32,928 nt of DNA, taken from assembly GCA_002450905.1 (NCBI GenBank), contig DKAT01000071.1, positions 1 to 32,928 on the forward strand, given 5' to 3'. The stretch comes from Spirochaetia bacterium UBA6919. GTDB taxonomy: Bacteria > Spirochaetota > UBA6919. Position 1 is the first letter of the stretch, and each line of letters opens with the position of its first letter. Position numbers and translations under genes: made by a program. Positions 24,189 to 32,928 of the stretch are shown piece by piece. The notes beneath the pieces are model-generated. The model was given only the letters and a program-made list of their open reading frames with translations, did no database searches and was not told where the DNA came from.

Positions 24189-27100
24189 ATGTCCAATCGC
24201 TTTATGGAAGAATTAAGTCGTCGTGTATTGATAATGGATGGTGCAATGGGAACAGAGATTCAGAAATATGAACTCTCCCCCGATGATTTTAAGGGGAAGG
24301 AAGGGTGTAACGAGTATTTGGTTATCACAAGACCTGATGTGATTCAGGGGATTCATAAATCCTATCTGGAGGCAGGGTGTGATATTGTTGAAACGGACAC
24401 CTTTGGTGGGAATTTATTTAAACTGAGAGAGCATGGACTAGAGGAATTGCACGATGAAATTAATTTTCAGGCAGCGAAGATAGCTCGTGAGATTGCTGAT
24501 TCTATGAGTACTTCTGATAAACCCCGATTTGTTGCTGGATCTATAGGTCCTACTGGATTTCTTCCATCTTCTGATGATCCTGAGCTTGGTAAGATAACAT
24601 TTGATGAGTTATCCCATGCGTTTTATATCCAATCAAAAGCACTTTGTGAAGGTGGTGTGGATGCATTATTGATTGAGACAAGCCAGGACATCCTTGAGGT
24701 GAAAGCGGCAATTCATGGTATTCATAAATATTTAAAAGATAGTCAGAAGAGTGTTGCACTCATTGCACAGGTGACGTTAGATACTACAGGACGGATGTTA
24801 TTGGGTACTGATATTGGCTCAGCCCTGACTACGATAGAAACCCTTGGAGTAGATGTTGTTGGGATGAATTGTAGTACAGGTCCTCAACATATGCGTGAAC
24901 CTGCCCGGTATTTATGTGAGAATACTTCACTACGGGTATCTTGTGTTCCTAATGCTGGACTGCCGATTAATGAGGATGGGAAAGCTGTTTATCCTATGAA
25001 ACCTGATGAGATGGCGGATGCAATGGTTGATTTTATTGAACAATTCGGTGTTAATATTATTGGTGGATGCTGTGGTACAACACCTGAGCACATTGGCAAG
25101 ATGTATCAGAAGATTAATCAGCTACCCACTAAAGATCGTCTTGTAACAAAACCATTTTATGTTTCCAGTTCTATAAAGTCCGTATCCCTTGATCAAAATC
25201 CAAAGCCCCTTATGGTTGGAGAACGCTTAAATGCTCAGGGAAGTCGTAAGGTAAAGGAGTTATTACTAAAAGATGATTATAATTCTTTGATGATGATCGC
25301 TCGTGATCAAATGGAGACGGGTGCACATGTTCTGGATGTTTGTGTAGCTCTCACTGAACGGGATAATGAAGTGGAGACAATGGAGACGATGGTTAAGAAA
25401 TTATCCATGAGTGTAGATGCACCTCTAATGTTTGATTCTACTGATTATAAGGTATTAGAACAGGCTCTGAAAAAATATCCTGGCAGTGCTTTGATTAATT
25501 CTATTAATATGGAAAATGGTCGTGAGCGGATAGATCATATTTTACCCCTTGCTAAAGAATATGGAGCCGGTGTTGTAGCTTTAACCATAGATGAGAAAGG
25601 AATGGCTAAGACAGTAGATAGAAAATATGAGATTGCTAAAAGAATTTATGATATTTATACAAAAGAATTTAATTTAGAAGCAGGATCACTGTTATTTGAT
25701 GTCCTTACATTCACTCTGGCAACAGGAGAGGATGAGTGGCTGGATTCGGCTATCCACACTCTTAAGGCAATACGGAAAGTGAAAGAGGATATCCCTGGTG
25801 TATTAACAATATTAGGGGTTAGCAATGTTTCATTTGGTTTAAAACCCATAGCAAGAAAAGTATTAAATAGTGTATTTCTCTATCATGCAGTAAAAGAAGG
25901 ATTAGATGCTGCTATTGTAAATCCTAAAGAAATAATCCCTTATCCCTCGATACCACAGAATGAGAAAGATCTTGCTGAAAATTTAATCTTTAATCACTCT
26001 AAAGATGCACTTATGGAGCTTAGCACTTATTTTGAGAACAAGCAGAGCACAGGAACGACAGATGAATTGTCAAAACAAGAAGAATTATTAAGCGTTGAGG
26101 AAGCTATACATCATAAAATCCTCCATAGAATAGGGGATGGGATAGAACATCTTATTGATGAGGCGATGGAGAAATATAAGCCTGTGGATATTCTCAATAA
26201 TATCTTGTTGGGGGCTATGAAGGATGTGGGCGATAAATTTGGAGCTGGAGAATTGATATTACCATTTGTATTGCAGTCTGCTGAAGTGATGAAACGGGCT
26301 GTAGCATATTTGGAAAACTTCTTGGAAAAGAAAGAGGGACAAACGAAAGCCTCTATTTTGTTAGCTACAGTTTATGGTGACGTGCATGATATTGGAAAAA
26401 ATCTTGTGAAAACGATTTTAAGTAATAATGGTTATACGGTTCATGATATAGGAAAGCAGGTGCCAGTAAATACTATAATAGAGAAGGCTGTAGAATTGAA
26501 TGTCCAGGCAATTGGCCTAAGTGCACTTCTCGTTTCGACATCCAAGCAAATGTCCATCTGTGTGCAAGAGCTCCACAGTAGAGGTTATCAATATCCTGTT
26601 TTAATAGGTGGTGCAGCGATTAATCAGGATTATGGCTCCAGAATATCTTTCATTGAGAATCAAAAGCAATACATAGGTGGTGTTTTTTATTGTAAAGATG
26701 CTTTTGAAGGTTTGGATGTTATGGATAATTTGTCAGATGAGAACAAACGTGAATTATTTATTAAAACCATTAATGATAGAGCTCTAAAAGTCCTTGAGAA
26801 GAAGGATACCTCTTCAGATGACAAAATAGCAACCAATCAGAATATACGATCCAAAATATCTCCTGTTCGCAATGTCCCGAAACCACCTTTCTGGGGAAGC
26901 AGAATTCTTAGAGAAACTGATATAAATCTTAATGATGTATTTACTCATCTTCCTGTTACAGAGTTATTCAGGTTATCATGGGGTGGAAGAGGTAAATCCA
27001 TTGAGGAATATAAGAAATTAGTCAAGGAGGAGTTTCAACCTCAACTTGAACTTTTGAAATCTGAAGTAATAAAAAATAATCTATTAACTCCTAAAATAAT

Positions 27101-27632
27101 TTATACATATATACCATGTCAAGCAGACAAGAATTCTCTAATTCTTTTTGACCCTGATCATCAAGATAAGAAAATTGCTCAATTTACGTTTCCAAGACAG
27201 AATAAAGAGCCATATCTTTGCTTGTCTGATTATTTTAATGATGTTTCAAGTGGGATAAAAGATCTGATAGCAATTCAGGTTGTAACAGTTGGGAGTAAAG
27301 TGACAGAAATCTGTGAAGAATTGAATGAGAAAGGGAATTATACCAAGGCATATTATCTTCATGGGCTGGCTGTACAAACCGCTGAAGCATTGGCTGAATA
27401 TAATCATCAGAATTTACTATCAGAATTAAAATTATTGGTAGACCAGGGAAAGCGATATAGTTTCGGATACCCTGCATGTCCTGATTTAGAAGACCAGAAA
27501 ACAATCATGTCAATAATGCCTGTAGAAAAAGAAATTGGTGTCACTTTAACAGATGCATATCAATTGATTCCAGAACAATCCACGTCTGCAATCATTATTC
27601 ATCACCCGGATTCAGTTTATTTCAGGATATAA
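24189..27632 (+). CDS. metH: Cobalamin-dependent methionine synthase
   Basis: MetH transfers methyl from methyl-tetrahydrofolate to homocysteine via cobalamin. The 1147-residue protein has all four modules. The homocysteine domain (1-310) has zinc cysteines C228 and C294-C295 (GGCCGTTPEH). The pterin domain (about 335-620) opens with VGERLNAQGSRK. The cobalamin cap and Rossmann domain (about 635-870) have DVHDIG (731-736), where H733 is the cobalt ligand. The C-terminal AdoMet activation domain (about 890-1147) has GYPACPD (1093-1099). It should therefore self-reactivate with AdoMet. Its 3' end overlaps the convergent PLP-enzyme gene by 11 bases. Confidence 0.98.
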   Translation: MSNRFMEELSRRVLIMDGAMGTEIQKYELSPDDFKGKEGCNEYLVITRPDVIQGIHKSYLEAGCDIVETDTFGGNLFKLREHGLEELHDEINFQAAKIAREIADSMSTSDKPRFVAGSIGPTGFLPSSDDPELGKITFDELSHAFYIQSKALCEGGVDALLIETSQDILEVKAAIHGIHKYLKDSQKSVALIAQVTLDTTGRMLLGTDIGSALTTIETLGVDVVGMNCSTGPQHMREPARYLCENTSLRVSCVPNAGLPINEDGKAVYPMKPDEMADAMVDFIEQFGVNIIGGCCGTTPEHIGKMYQKINQLPTKDRLVTKPFYVSSSIKSVSLDQNPKPLMVGERLNAQGSRKVKELLLKDDYNSLMMIARDQMETGAHVLDVCVALTERDNEVETMETMVKKLSMSVDAPLMFDSTDYKVLEQALKKYPGSALINSINMENGRERIDHILPLAKEYGAGVVALTIDEKGMAKTVDRKYEIAKRIYDIYTKEFNLEAGSLLFDVLTFTLATGEDEWLDSAIHTLKAIRKVKEDIPGVLTILGVSNVSFGLKPIARKVLNSVFLYHAVKEGLDAAIVNPKEIIPYPSIPQNEKDLAENLIFNHSKDALMELSTYFENKQSTGTTDELSKQEELLSVEEAIHHKILHRIGDGIEHLIDEAMEKYKPVDILNNILLGAMKDVGDKFGAGELILPFVLQSAEVMKRAVAYLENFLEKKEGQTKASILLATVYGDVHDIGKNLVKTILSNNGYTVHDIGKQVPVNTIIEKAVELNVQAIGLSALLVSTSKQMSICVQELHSRGYQYPVLIGGAAINQDYGSRISFIENQKQYIGGVFYCKDAFEGLDVMDNLSDENKRELFIKTINDRALKVLEKKDTSSDDKIATNQNIRSKISPVRNVPKPPFWGSRILRETDINLNDVFTHLPVTELFRLSWGGRGKSIEEYKKLVKEEFQPQLELLKSEVIKNNLLTPKIIYTYIPCQADKNSLILFDPDHQDKKIAQFTFPRQNKEPYLCLSDYFNDVSSGIKDLIAIQVVTVGSKVTEICEELNEKGNYTKAYYLHGLAVQTAEALAEYNHQNLLSELKLLVDQGKRYSFGYPACPDLEDQKTIMSIMPVEKEIGVTLTDAYQLIPEQSTSAIIIHHPDSVYFRI

Positions 27633-28689
27633 TCAGGTTTAAATGATTATTTTCTTTATTGAATAAGAAGATTATACTGATGAGAAATGTAATTATCCTT
27701 GAATTCAAGGTATTCCAAAATAATACATTGCTATCAGGCTTAATAGAACTTTGTATATAATAAAGCATACCAGCCATTGCTTTCCCAGTATAGGATGTAT
27801 CAAGGCTAATTCCTTCATGAGTCTTTAATAAATCAATTGCATTCACGCCACTTTCTGTAGGATATGTATATCCTCTGCCCAGAAAATTATAATCAATATT
27901 CAATTCCTTAATAACCTTATCAGAACTTAAATTATATCCCGAGATCCTATTAAAATACCTTACTACCCTATAGATTTGGATCTTTAAAATAGTCTGGCTG
28001 GTTAATATCTTATCAACAACAGATATACCAATAATCTTAACAGGTATTTTGAGAATAACCTTACCAATCAGCAAACCAATGAGAGTACCCCCTGTACCTA
28101 CAGGAAGAAAGATATAATCAGGCATTGGTATCTCTCCATTCTTTATCTGGTCATATAATTCAAACATCGCATTAATATATCCTAGGGCTGATTGAGGTGA
28201 ACTACCTCCTGGAGGCATCAAGTAATAAGTATTTAATGAGCTAACCATTCTCTTTAATATACCATACACTACGCCACTAATCGATGAATAAATGCTCATA
28301 CTTCCAGATAATCTTTGATTTAATTTATAGTTATGAATAACAGAGTCTGTAAGACTAGTCTTATAAAGAACTAAATCAACAGGTATATTAATCTCTTTTC
28401 CATACATACAACAAGCAATAGTAAAATTCGATCCTATTGATCCATAAGCTAAAATCTTTTTATAACCTCTGTCAATCACCTTGCCAAAAACGAATTCCAG
28501 CTTCCTAACCTTATTTCCACCATAAATAACTCCGCTAATATCATCCCGTTTCATCCAAATAGATGGTACTGATAAATATTTTGAAAGATTATCTAATCTA
28601 ATAACTGGAGTAGGAAAAGATCCCAAAGAAATATAAGGTACATGACTTTGAATAGATGGATAATATTCAAATAGAGGTAACATATTCAT
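27622..28689 (-). CDS. PLP-dependent enzyme of the ACC deaminase / D-cysteine desulfhydrase family
   Basis: A 355-residue fold-type II PLP enzyme. The Schiff-base lysine is K60 in YGGNKVRKLE, the phosphate loop is GTGGT (198-202) and Y300 in SYTGKAMAG matches the family's catalytic tyrosine. The substrate loop reads GSIGSNFT (83-90), where deaminases and desulfhydrases have GxxQSN[HQ]; Ser and Asn remain but Gln and His/Gln are gone. The usual TGG near the C terminus is replaced by NTLN, and the protein ends in a hydrophobic tail. It may therefore be a divergent lyase with another substrate. It follows the FAD oxidase gene by 15 bases. Confidence 0.75.
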   Translation of the reverse strand: MNMLPLFEYYPSIQSHVPYISLGSFPTPVIRLDNLSKYLSVPSIWMKRDDISGVIYGGNKVRKLEFVFGKVIDRGYKKILAYGSIGSNFTIACCMYGKEINIPVDLVLYKTSLTDSVIHNYKLNQRLSGSMSIYSSISGVVYGILKRMVSSLNTYYLMPPGGSSPQSALGYINAMFELYDQIKNGEIPMPDYIFLPVGTGGTLIGLLIGKVILKIPVKIIGISVVDKILTSQTILKIQIYRVVRYFNRISGYNLSSDKVIKELNIDYNFLGRGYTYPTESGVNAIDLLKTHEGISLDTSYTGKAMAGMLYYIQSSIKPDSNVLFWNTLNSRIITFLISIIFLFNKENNHLNLIIS

Positions 28690-28704
28690 AATAACAACTT
28701 ATAA

Positions 28705-30135
28705 TTAACAATCCCACTTGCCAGGATTCATTATTCCATTCGGATCAAAGAGCTTTCTAACTTCCTGAGTCCAATTTCTGAAAACGGGATCTAAGTTATT
28801 TCTCATCATTTCTACCACCCAAGGTGGAGTTTTATAAGGTATAAATCCTAATTCTAAAAGGGATCTACAAAGAATACCATTCACCTCCCTAACCTTCTGA
28901 ACCTCCCCATTATCCTTTTTATTAAACAAAATGATGAATCTTAAAACTACAAAATGCCCTCCATTCATTGGACGAGATACCATTACAGGTGGAAAACCCA
29001 TTCCTTCCAAAATTGATATCCCTTTTTTGATCCCCTTTTCCCACTGAGACATAGGGCCGTATGTGCCGACCCATGTTAATCCACCGCCACCATGATCCAA
29101 TAAGAAATCTAAGGTAGTTGGCATTTCGGTGAACTTTGTGAAAGCAGGATTTAGACGGACTAGAACATCAATATCAAAGGGATCATCTAATGGAACACCT
29201 TTCTGACGAAATTCACTAACTTTCTTATAAATCACATCTAGTTTGAATGACATTTCCTCCTCATAATTGCTGGATATATCGATAAAAACAAATAACATCG
29301 GCTCATGAGAATCTTTTGATTTAGGATACTTCACACCAAACAACATCTTTCCCAGAGGCCAAGACAAGCCTCCAATATCATCATAAAGATCTTCCACGGC
29401 TAATTTCTTAATAAGAGAATATGTTCCATCAATCTCATAGCCAAGTATGAACAATCGCTTCCTATATTTCTTCTTAGGCCAGAGCTGTACAGACATTTGA
29501 GTTACAATACCTGTTGTACCCTGAAAGTTAATAAATAATCCAGATAAGTCAGGAAGAGGGCTTCTGGAATACCAAAACTTCGTATAAGCCCCGGAACCAG
29601 TTTTTAGCAACTCCCCAGACGCCAAAGCAACTTCCATTCCATTTACCCAACTACTCATTGATCCATGGGCAAGGGATAAATTACCTAATCCATCCAGCAA
29701 ACAATTAGCCACAACAGAAGTATAAGGAGGAGATAACGGATATCCAAATCTCAGCGAAGGATGATGCCCATCTAGATATTCCTTCAACTGTCCAAACGTC
29801 ACACCAGGTTCTAAAACAGCATACATATCTTCTTCATTAACTTCTACAATACGATTCATCTTTTTAAGATTTAGAATTATCCCACCCTTATTAGGAATAG
29901 CCAGACCGCCAATATTGGTATTCGCTATCACAGGTGTTAATGCGATTTTGTATTTATTAGCAAATCCTATTACCTTAAGGATATCATCCTTGCATTCTGG
30001 AGTTACGATACAATCCGGCTTGTGACCATCAATTTCAGTCATGTCTTCACTCAATTCATTAAGCAAATCCTTATTTACACTTACCTTATCATCTCCCAAT
30101 TCCTCTATTAATTGCTTAATAAGAGATTCATCCAT
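28705..30135 (-). CDS. FAD-binding oxidase, VAO/4-cresol dehydrogenase-like
   Basis: A 476-residue flavoprotein of the vanillyl-alcohol oxidase fold: FAD-binding domain (about 35-225) with TPVIANTNIGGLAIPNKGG, the LEPGVTFGQL strand and PDLSGLFINFQGTTGIVTQ, then a cap domain ending in KLFDPNGIMNPGKW. I start at ATG 30135, preceded by AGAGG, rather than the upstream GTG at 30192, which lacks a ribosome site. Such enzymes oxidise phenols, hydroxy acids or sugars. The glycine-rich first loop is altered, so FAD linkage is uncertain. It is the first gene of a two-gene operon with the PLP enzyme, suggesting consecutive steps on one substrate. Confidence 0.82.
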   Translation of the reverse strand: MDESLIKQLIEELGDDKVSVNKDLLNELSEDMTEIDGHKPDCIVTPECKDDILKVIGFANKYKIALTPVIANTNIGGLAIPNKGGIILNLKKMNRIVEVNEEDMYAVLEPGVTFGQLKEYLDGHHPSLRFGYPLSPPYTSVVANCLLDGLGNLSLAHGSMSSWVNGMEVALASGELLKTGSGAYTKFWYSRSPLPDLSGLFINFQGTTGIVTQMSVQLWPKKKYRKRLFILGYEIDGTYSLIKKLAVEDLYDDIGGLSWPLGKMLFGVKYPKSKDSHEPMLFVFIDISSNYEEEMSFKLDVIYKKVSEFRQKGVPLDDPFDIDVLVRLNPAFTKFTEMPTTLDFLLDHGGGGLTWVGTYGPMSQWEKGIKKGISILEGMGFPPVMVSRPMNGGHFVVLRFIILFNKKDNGEVQKVREVNGILCRSLLELGFIPYKTPPWVVEMMRNNLDPVFRNWTQEVRKLFDPNGIMNPGKWDC

Positions 30136-30577
30136 TTTATGCCTCTTTTCTAAACTATTATTAAATATAACGGATATTTGTAAAAAAATCACAATAATTT
30201 ATAAATGATAATAATATTTATAAAATGAATTGATTAGTTTTCTTCATGAAATAGTTTTTAGCAAAATATAAAATTATTTGGAAATAATCCCAATTCAAGT
30301 TATATTTATTATTGAATTATAACTAATTGAGCAATTATAAGTTTAAAAATACAATTTTACTAATTTATTTAAAAAAATCTATCATATATTATAAATTTAT
30401 ATACGATTTATTTTTATTTTGTATATTTCATCTAAAATTAATACACATGCTTCTGAACACTGAGAATATAATGATTTTTTAAGTACACTAAAATATCCCA
30501 TAAATTATAAATGATTTTTAATATAAGTGTTTATTATTCTGGAAATATATAAATATTTTAGAATAAAGGTTTGAAAA
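30136..30577. other. AT-rich divergent intergenic region
   Basis: This 442-bp gap between the FAD oxidase and the diguanylate cyclase is among the most AT-rich stretches in the window. I see no ORF above chance, no strong hairpin and no promoter with both boxes at good spacing. Confidence 0.45.
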
Positions 30578-32794
30578 TTGAAATACAAACAGGTCCAAAT
30601 TAATTCTAAAAATATTAATTATAATCATTTTGACTGGAGTTCTTTGGAATCCCATCTTAAAATGGAAACATTATTAACGGATATCTCAGCAAATTTCATA
30701 AATATTCCAGGAAATGATTATGAATTAGTGATTCAGCAATCTCTTACATCCATTATACAATTCATTGACGCTGATTATATCTCATTACTTCTCTTGGATA
30801 AAAATTATAAACAATTTAAAGAAATTTATGAATGCCACCCACAAAATACTCCCTCTGAACGAGAACATCAAAAAAAAATTAATCTAAATCAAATGAAAGA
30901 TATTATAAACAAACTACATAATTTTGAAGTCATATATATCCCAGAATCAGAGAAAGTATCAACCCATTTGCACTCCCTAAAACTACTTTTCCAAAATAGA
31001 ATACCTCAATCCATTCTTATCATCCCGGTAAATTATACACTAAACCTTGTAGGAATGATAATTATCCATGGTTACACCTCCCATAAATCATGGTCTAAAG
31101 TTGAAATTAATTTTCTCAAACTCATAAGTGAGATCTTCGCGAATGCTATTCATAGACTCCAACAAGACGAACACCTGATTGAATCAGAAGAAAAATGGCG
31201 ATCCCTTGTTGAAAATAATCCGGATATCATCATAACTATAAATACTGATTTGAAAGTTAATTTTATCAATAGAAATGCACTCGGTAAAAAAATTAAAGAT
31301 ATAATAAATCATAATATACTGAACCTATCTCCATTCAATGAGGAATTATCCTTCAAAGAAACACTAGAAAGTGTTTTTAATTCAGGAAAATCTATTACTC
31401 AGGAGATTTATTTCTATTCTAAAAATAAAAAGAAATTATGGTATCAGTGTTACATTAATCCCATCAGGAAAAAAAAATCAATTCATGGTGCCTCTATTGT
31501 CCTAAAAGATGTAACCGATTACAAGGAGATGGAAAATATCCTCAGAGAAAGCGAATCAATGTATCGGGAAATCGCTTCTAATCTACCAGGGGTTGTATAT
31601 CAAGTTATCACAAGAAATGACAAATCCATATATTTTACTTATGTCGGAGATTCCTCCTTTAAATTATTAGGGATGAAACCAGAAGAAATCATCAATAATC
31701 CCAAATTACCATTTCATAATATTTCTTCTGATGATTATAAAGAAGTTAAGGAATCGATTATAGATGCTTCTGAAAAACTGATGACCTGGTCAAAAGATTT
31801 TAAAATGATTACGACTCATGGAAAAGAAATATGGGTACGTGGGGTATCTAATCCTCATATGCTTATTGATGGTAGTATCTTATGGAATGGGGTTTTATTG
31901 GATATTACAGAACAAAAATTGGCAGAGAGAGAAATTACACTCGCAGCCACAGTCTTTCAAAATACTACTGAAGCAATTATGATTACCGATTCAAAGGGGC
32001 TGATTCAATGGGTCAATCCAGCATTCACTATTATTACGGGATATGATTCAAAAGAGGCTATCGGAAAAAATGCCAGTATTTTAAATTCTCATAAACACAA
32101 TGAAAACTTCTTTGATAACATGTGGAATACCATAAGAGACAAGGGAAAATGGTCTGGAGAAATCTGGAACAGAAAAAAAAATGGTGATATTATTCCTCAA
32201 TGGCTTAATATAGATGCAGTTAAAGATGAACACGGCAATATAATATATTATACCGCTATTTTCGGGGATATTTCTGAAAGAAAAAAACACGAAGAATCCA
32301 TAATCTATTTGGCATATCACGATGCTCTTACAGACCTCCCAAACCGACAATTATTTCTGGATAGACTAGAATTAGCCCTGATACAAGCCCAGAGAAAAAA
32401 TGAGAATGTAGCTATACTTTTCCTTGATCTTGATGGATTTAAAGCAATCAATGATCGATGGGGACATCATTTTGGTGATACGGTATTAAAAGAAGTGGCT
32501 AAGATTTTAAAATCCTGTGTACGTCGGGGAGATACAGTCGCAAGATATGGTGGAGATGAGTTTACAATGGTTATACCCAATATAAGAAGGGGTAAGGGAA
32601 TAGCTAAGATTGCAGAAAAAATCCTTGATTGTATTAGGAAACTAAGCGAGTTAGATGATAAAAAAATCTCTCTTAGTGGAAGTATTGGAATTAGCTTCTT
32701 TCCAGATGATGGCACCGAAGCAGAAGTCCTTTTGAAAAAAGCTGATGCGGCAATGTATTCAGTGAAGTTGGAAGGTAAGAATAATTACAGATAA
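30578..32794 (+). CDS. GAF-PAS-PAS-PAS-GGDEF diguanylate cyclase
   Basis: A 738-residue soluble c-di-GMP synthase. An N-terminal GAF-like domain (about 30-195) is followed by three PAS domains (about 203-318, 325-450, 452-572) and a GGDEF domain (about 575-738). The catalytic motif GGDEF (658-662) is intact, DLDGFK (617-622) gives the metal aspartate, and R649-R-G-D652 five residues before it is the inhibitory I-site. No EAL domain and no membrane segment, so it senses cytoplasmic signals. The start is TTG at 30578 with AAAGG upstream; the next ATG (30662) has none. Confidence 0.93.
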   Translation: MKYKQVQINSKNINYNHFDWSSLESHLKMETLLTDISANFINIPGNDYELVIQQSLTSIIQFIDADYISLLLLDKNYKQFKEIYECHPQNTPSEREHQKKINLNQMKDIINKLHNFEVIYIPESEKVSTHLHSLKLLFQNRIPQSILIIPVNYTLNLVGMIIIHGYTSHKSWSKVEINFLKLISEIFANAIHRLQQDEHLIESEEKWRSLVENNPDIIITINTDLKVNFINRNALGKKIKDIINHNILNLSPFNEELSFKETLESVFNSGKSITQEIYFYSKNKKKLWYQCYINPIRKKKSIHGASIVLKDVTDYKEMENILRESESMYREIASNLPGVVYQVITRNDKSIYFTYVGDSSFKLLGMKPEEIINNPKLPFHNISSDDYKEVKESIIDASEKLMTWSKDFKMITTHGKEIWVRGVSNPHMLIDGSILWNGVLLDITEQKLAEREITLAATVFQNTTEAIMITDSKGLIQWVNPAFTIITGYDSKEAIGKNASILNSHKHNENFFDNMWNTIRDKGKWSGEIWNRKKNGDIIPQWLNIDAVKDEHGNIIYYTAIFGDISERKKHEESIIYLAYHDALTDLPNRQLFLDRLELALIQAQRKNENVAILFLDLDGFKAINDRWGHHFGDTVLKEVAKILKSCVRRGDTVARYGGDEFTMVIPNIRRGKGIAKIAEKILDCIRKLSELDDKKISLSGSIGISFFPDDGTEAEVLLKKADAAMYSVKLEGKNNYR

Positions 32795-32866
32795 CGTCTC
32801 TTCAAAAAATATCTTGTATATTGATATTAGAATTAATTCTATTTATTCTTTAAAGAACTAATGAGC

Positions 32867-32926
32867 ATCGGAACTAAAATTTTCAGTTCCGATAGTCTTT
32901 AGATTTATTAGAGTCACTGCATAATA
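32867..32926. repeat. Palindromic repeat, copy 2
   Basis: ATCGGAACT (32867-32875) and AGTTCCGAT (32885-32893) form a perfect 9-bp inverted pair; ACTGCATAATA follows at 32916-32926 after 22 bases. It matches copy 1 (9675-9712) at 22 of 27 positions plus the 11-mer. It lies 72 bases after the diguanylate cyclase gene in non-coding DNA. Confidence 0.65.
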
Positions 32927-32928
32927 GT

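Noticed and set aside
30136..30192. Upstream GTG start adding 19 residues to the FAD oxidase
   Set aside because: No ribosome site, and the added residues are not like the family; ATG at 30135 has AGAGG upstream.

Overview
This is a 32.9 kb, AT-rich stretch of bacterial chromosome carrying about 28 genes, mostly housekeeping and biosynthetic. I see no rRNA, tRNA, CRISPR array, prophage or intact insertion sequence. The run M23 peptidase, bactofilin, YaaR-like protein, YaaT/PSP1 protein is an order I associate with spirochaetes. A BshB1-type deacetylase, several secreted proteins of unknown function and a leucine-rich-repeat protein do not contradict that. My best guess is an uncultured, low-GC member of the Spirochaetota (moderate confidence; no 16S gene is present to settle it).

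Left part (1-4.9 kb): the first codons of a reverse-strand gene run off the edge; then ftsY (signal recognition receptor), a convergent membrane glycosyltransferase of the cellulose-synthase type, a bshB1-like deacetylase preceded by possible small ORFs, and a cation efflux protein.

Translation block (5.2-9.5 kb): thrS-infC-rpmI-rplT in the classical order, with infC starting at a rare ATA codon. A flavin split-barrel protein and a membrane-anchored thioredoxin follow.

Cell-envelope block (10-15.3 kb): a secreted coiled-coil protein of unknown function; a reverse pair (tatD plus a small membrane protein) driven by a consensus promoter that leaves almost no leader; and, divergently, the M23 peptidase-bactofilin-YaaR-YaaT cluster. 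This cluster probably links peptidoglycan trimming and cell shape with a YaaR/RicT-type regulator.

Biosynthetic block (16-27.6 kb): bioA-bioD translationally coupled to a PAP2 phosphatase; a secreted LRR protein with six repeats of exactly 22 residues; argJ with a small membrane protein; rpsT and an HU gene with non-ATG starts; trpF next to a secreted LPP20-like protein; and a full-length cobalamin-dependent metH with a very short leader.

Right part (27.6-32.9 kb): a reverse-strand pair made of a VAO-type FAD oxidase and a fold-type II PLP enzyme with altered active-site motifs, then a GAF-PAS-PAS-PAS-GGDEF diguanylate cyclase. A 27-bp palindrome followed by a conserved 11-mer occurs twice in non-coding DNA 23 kb apart. 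With the infC ATA start, the YaaR/YaaT cluster and the oxidase/PLP pair, it is what I would look at first.
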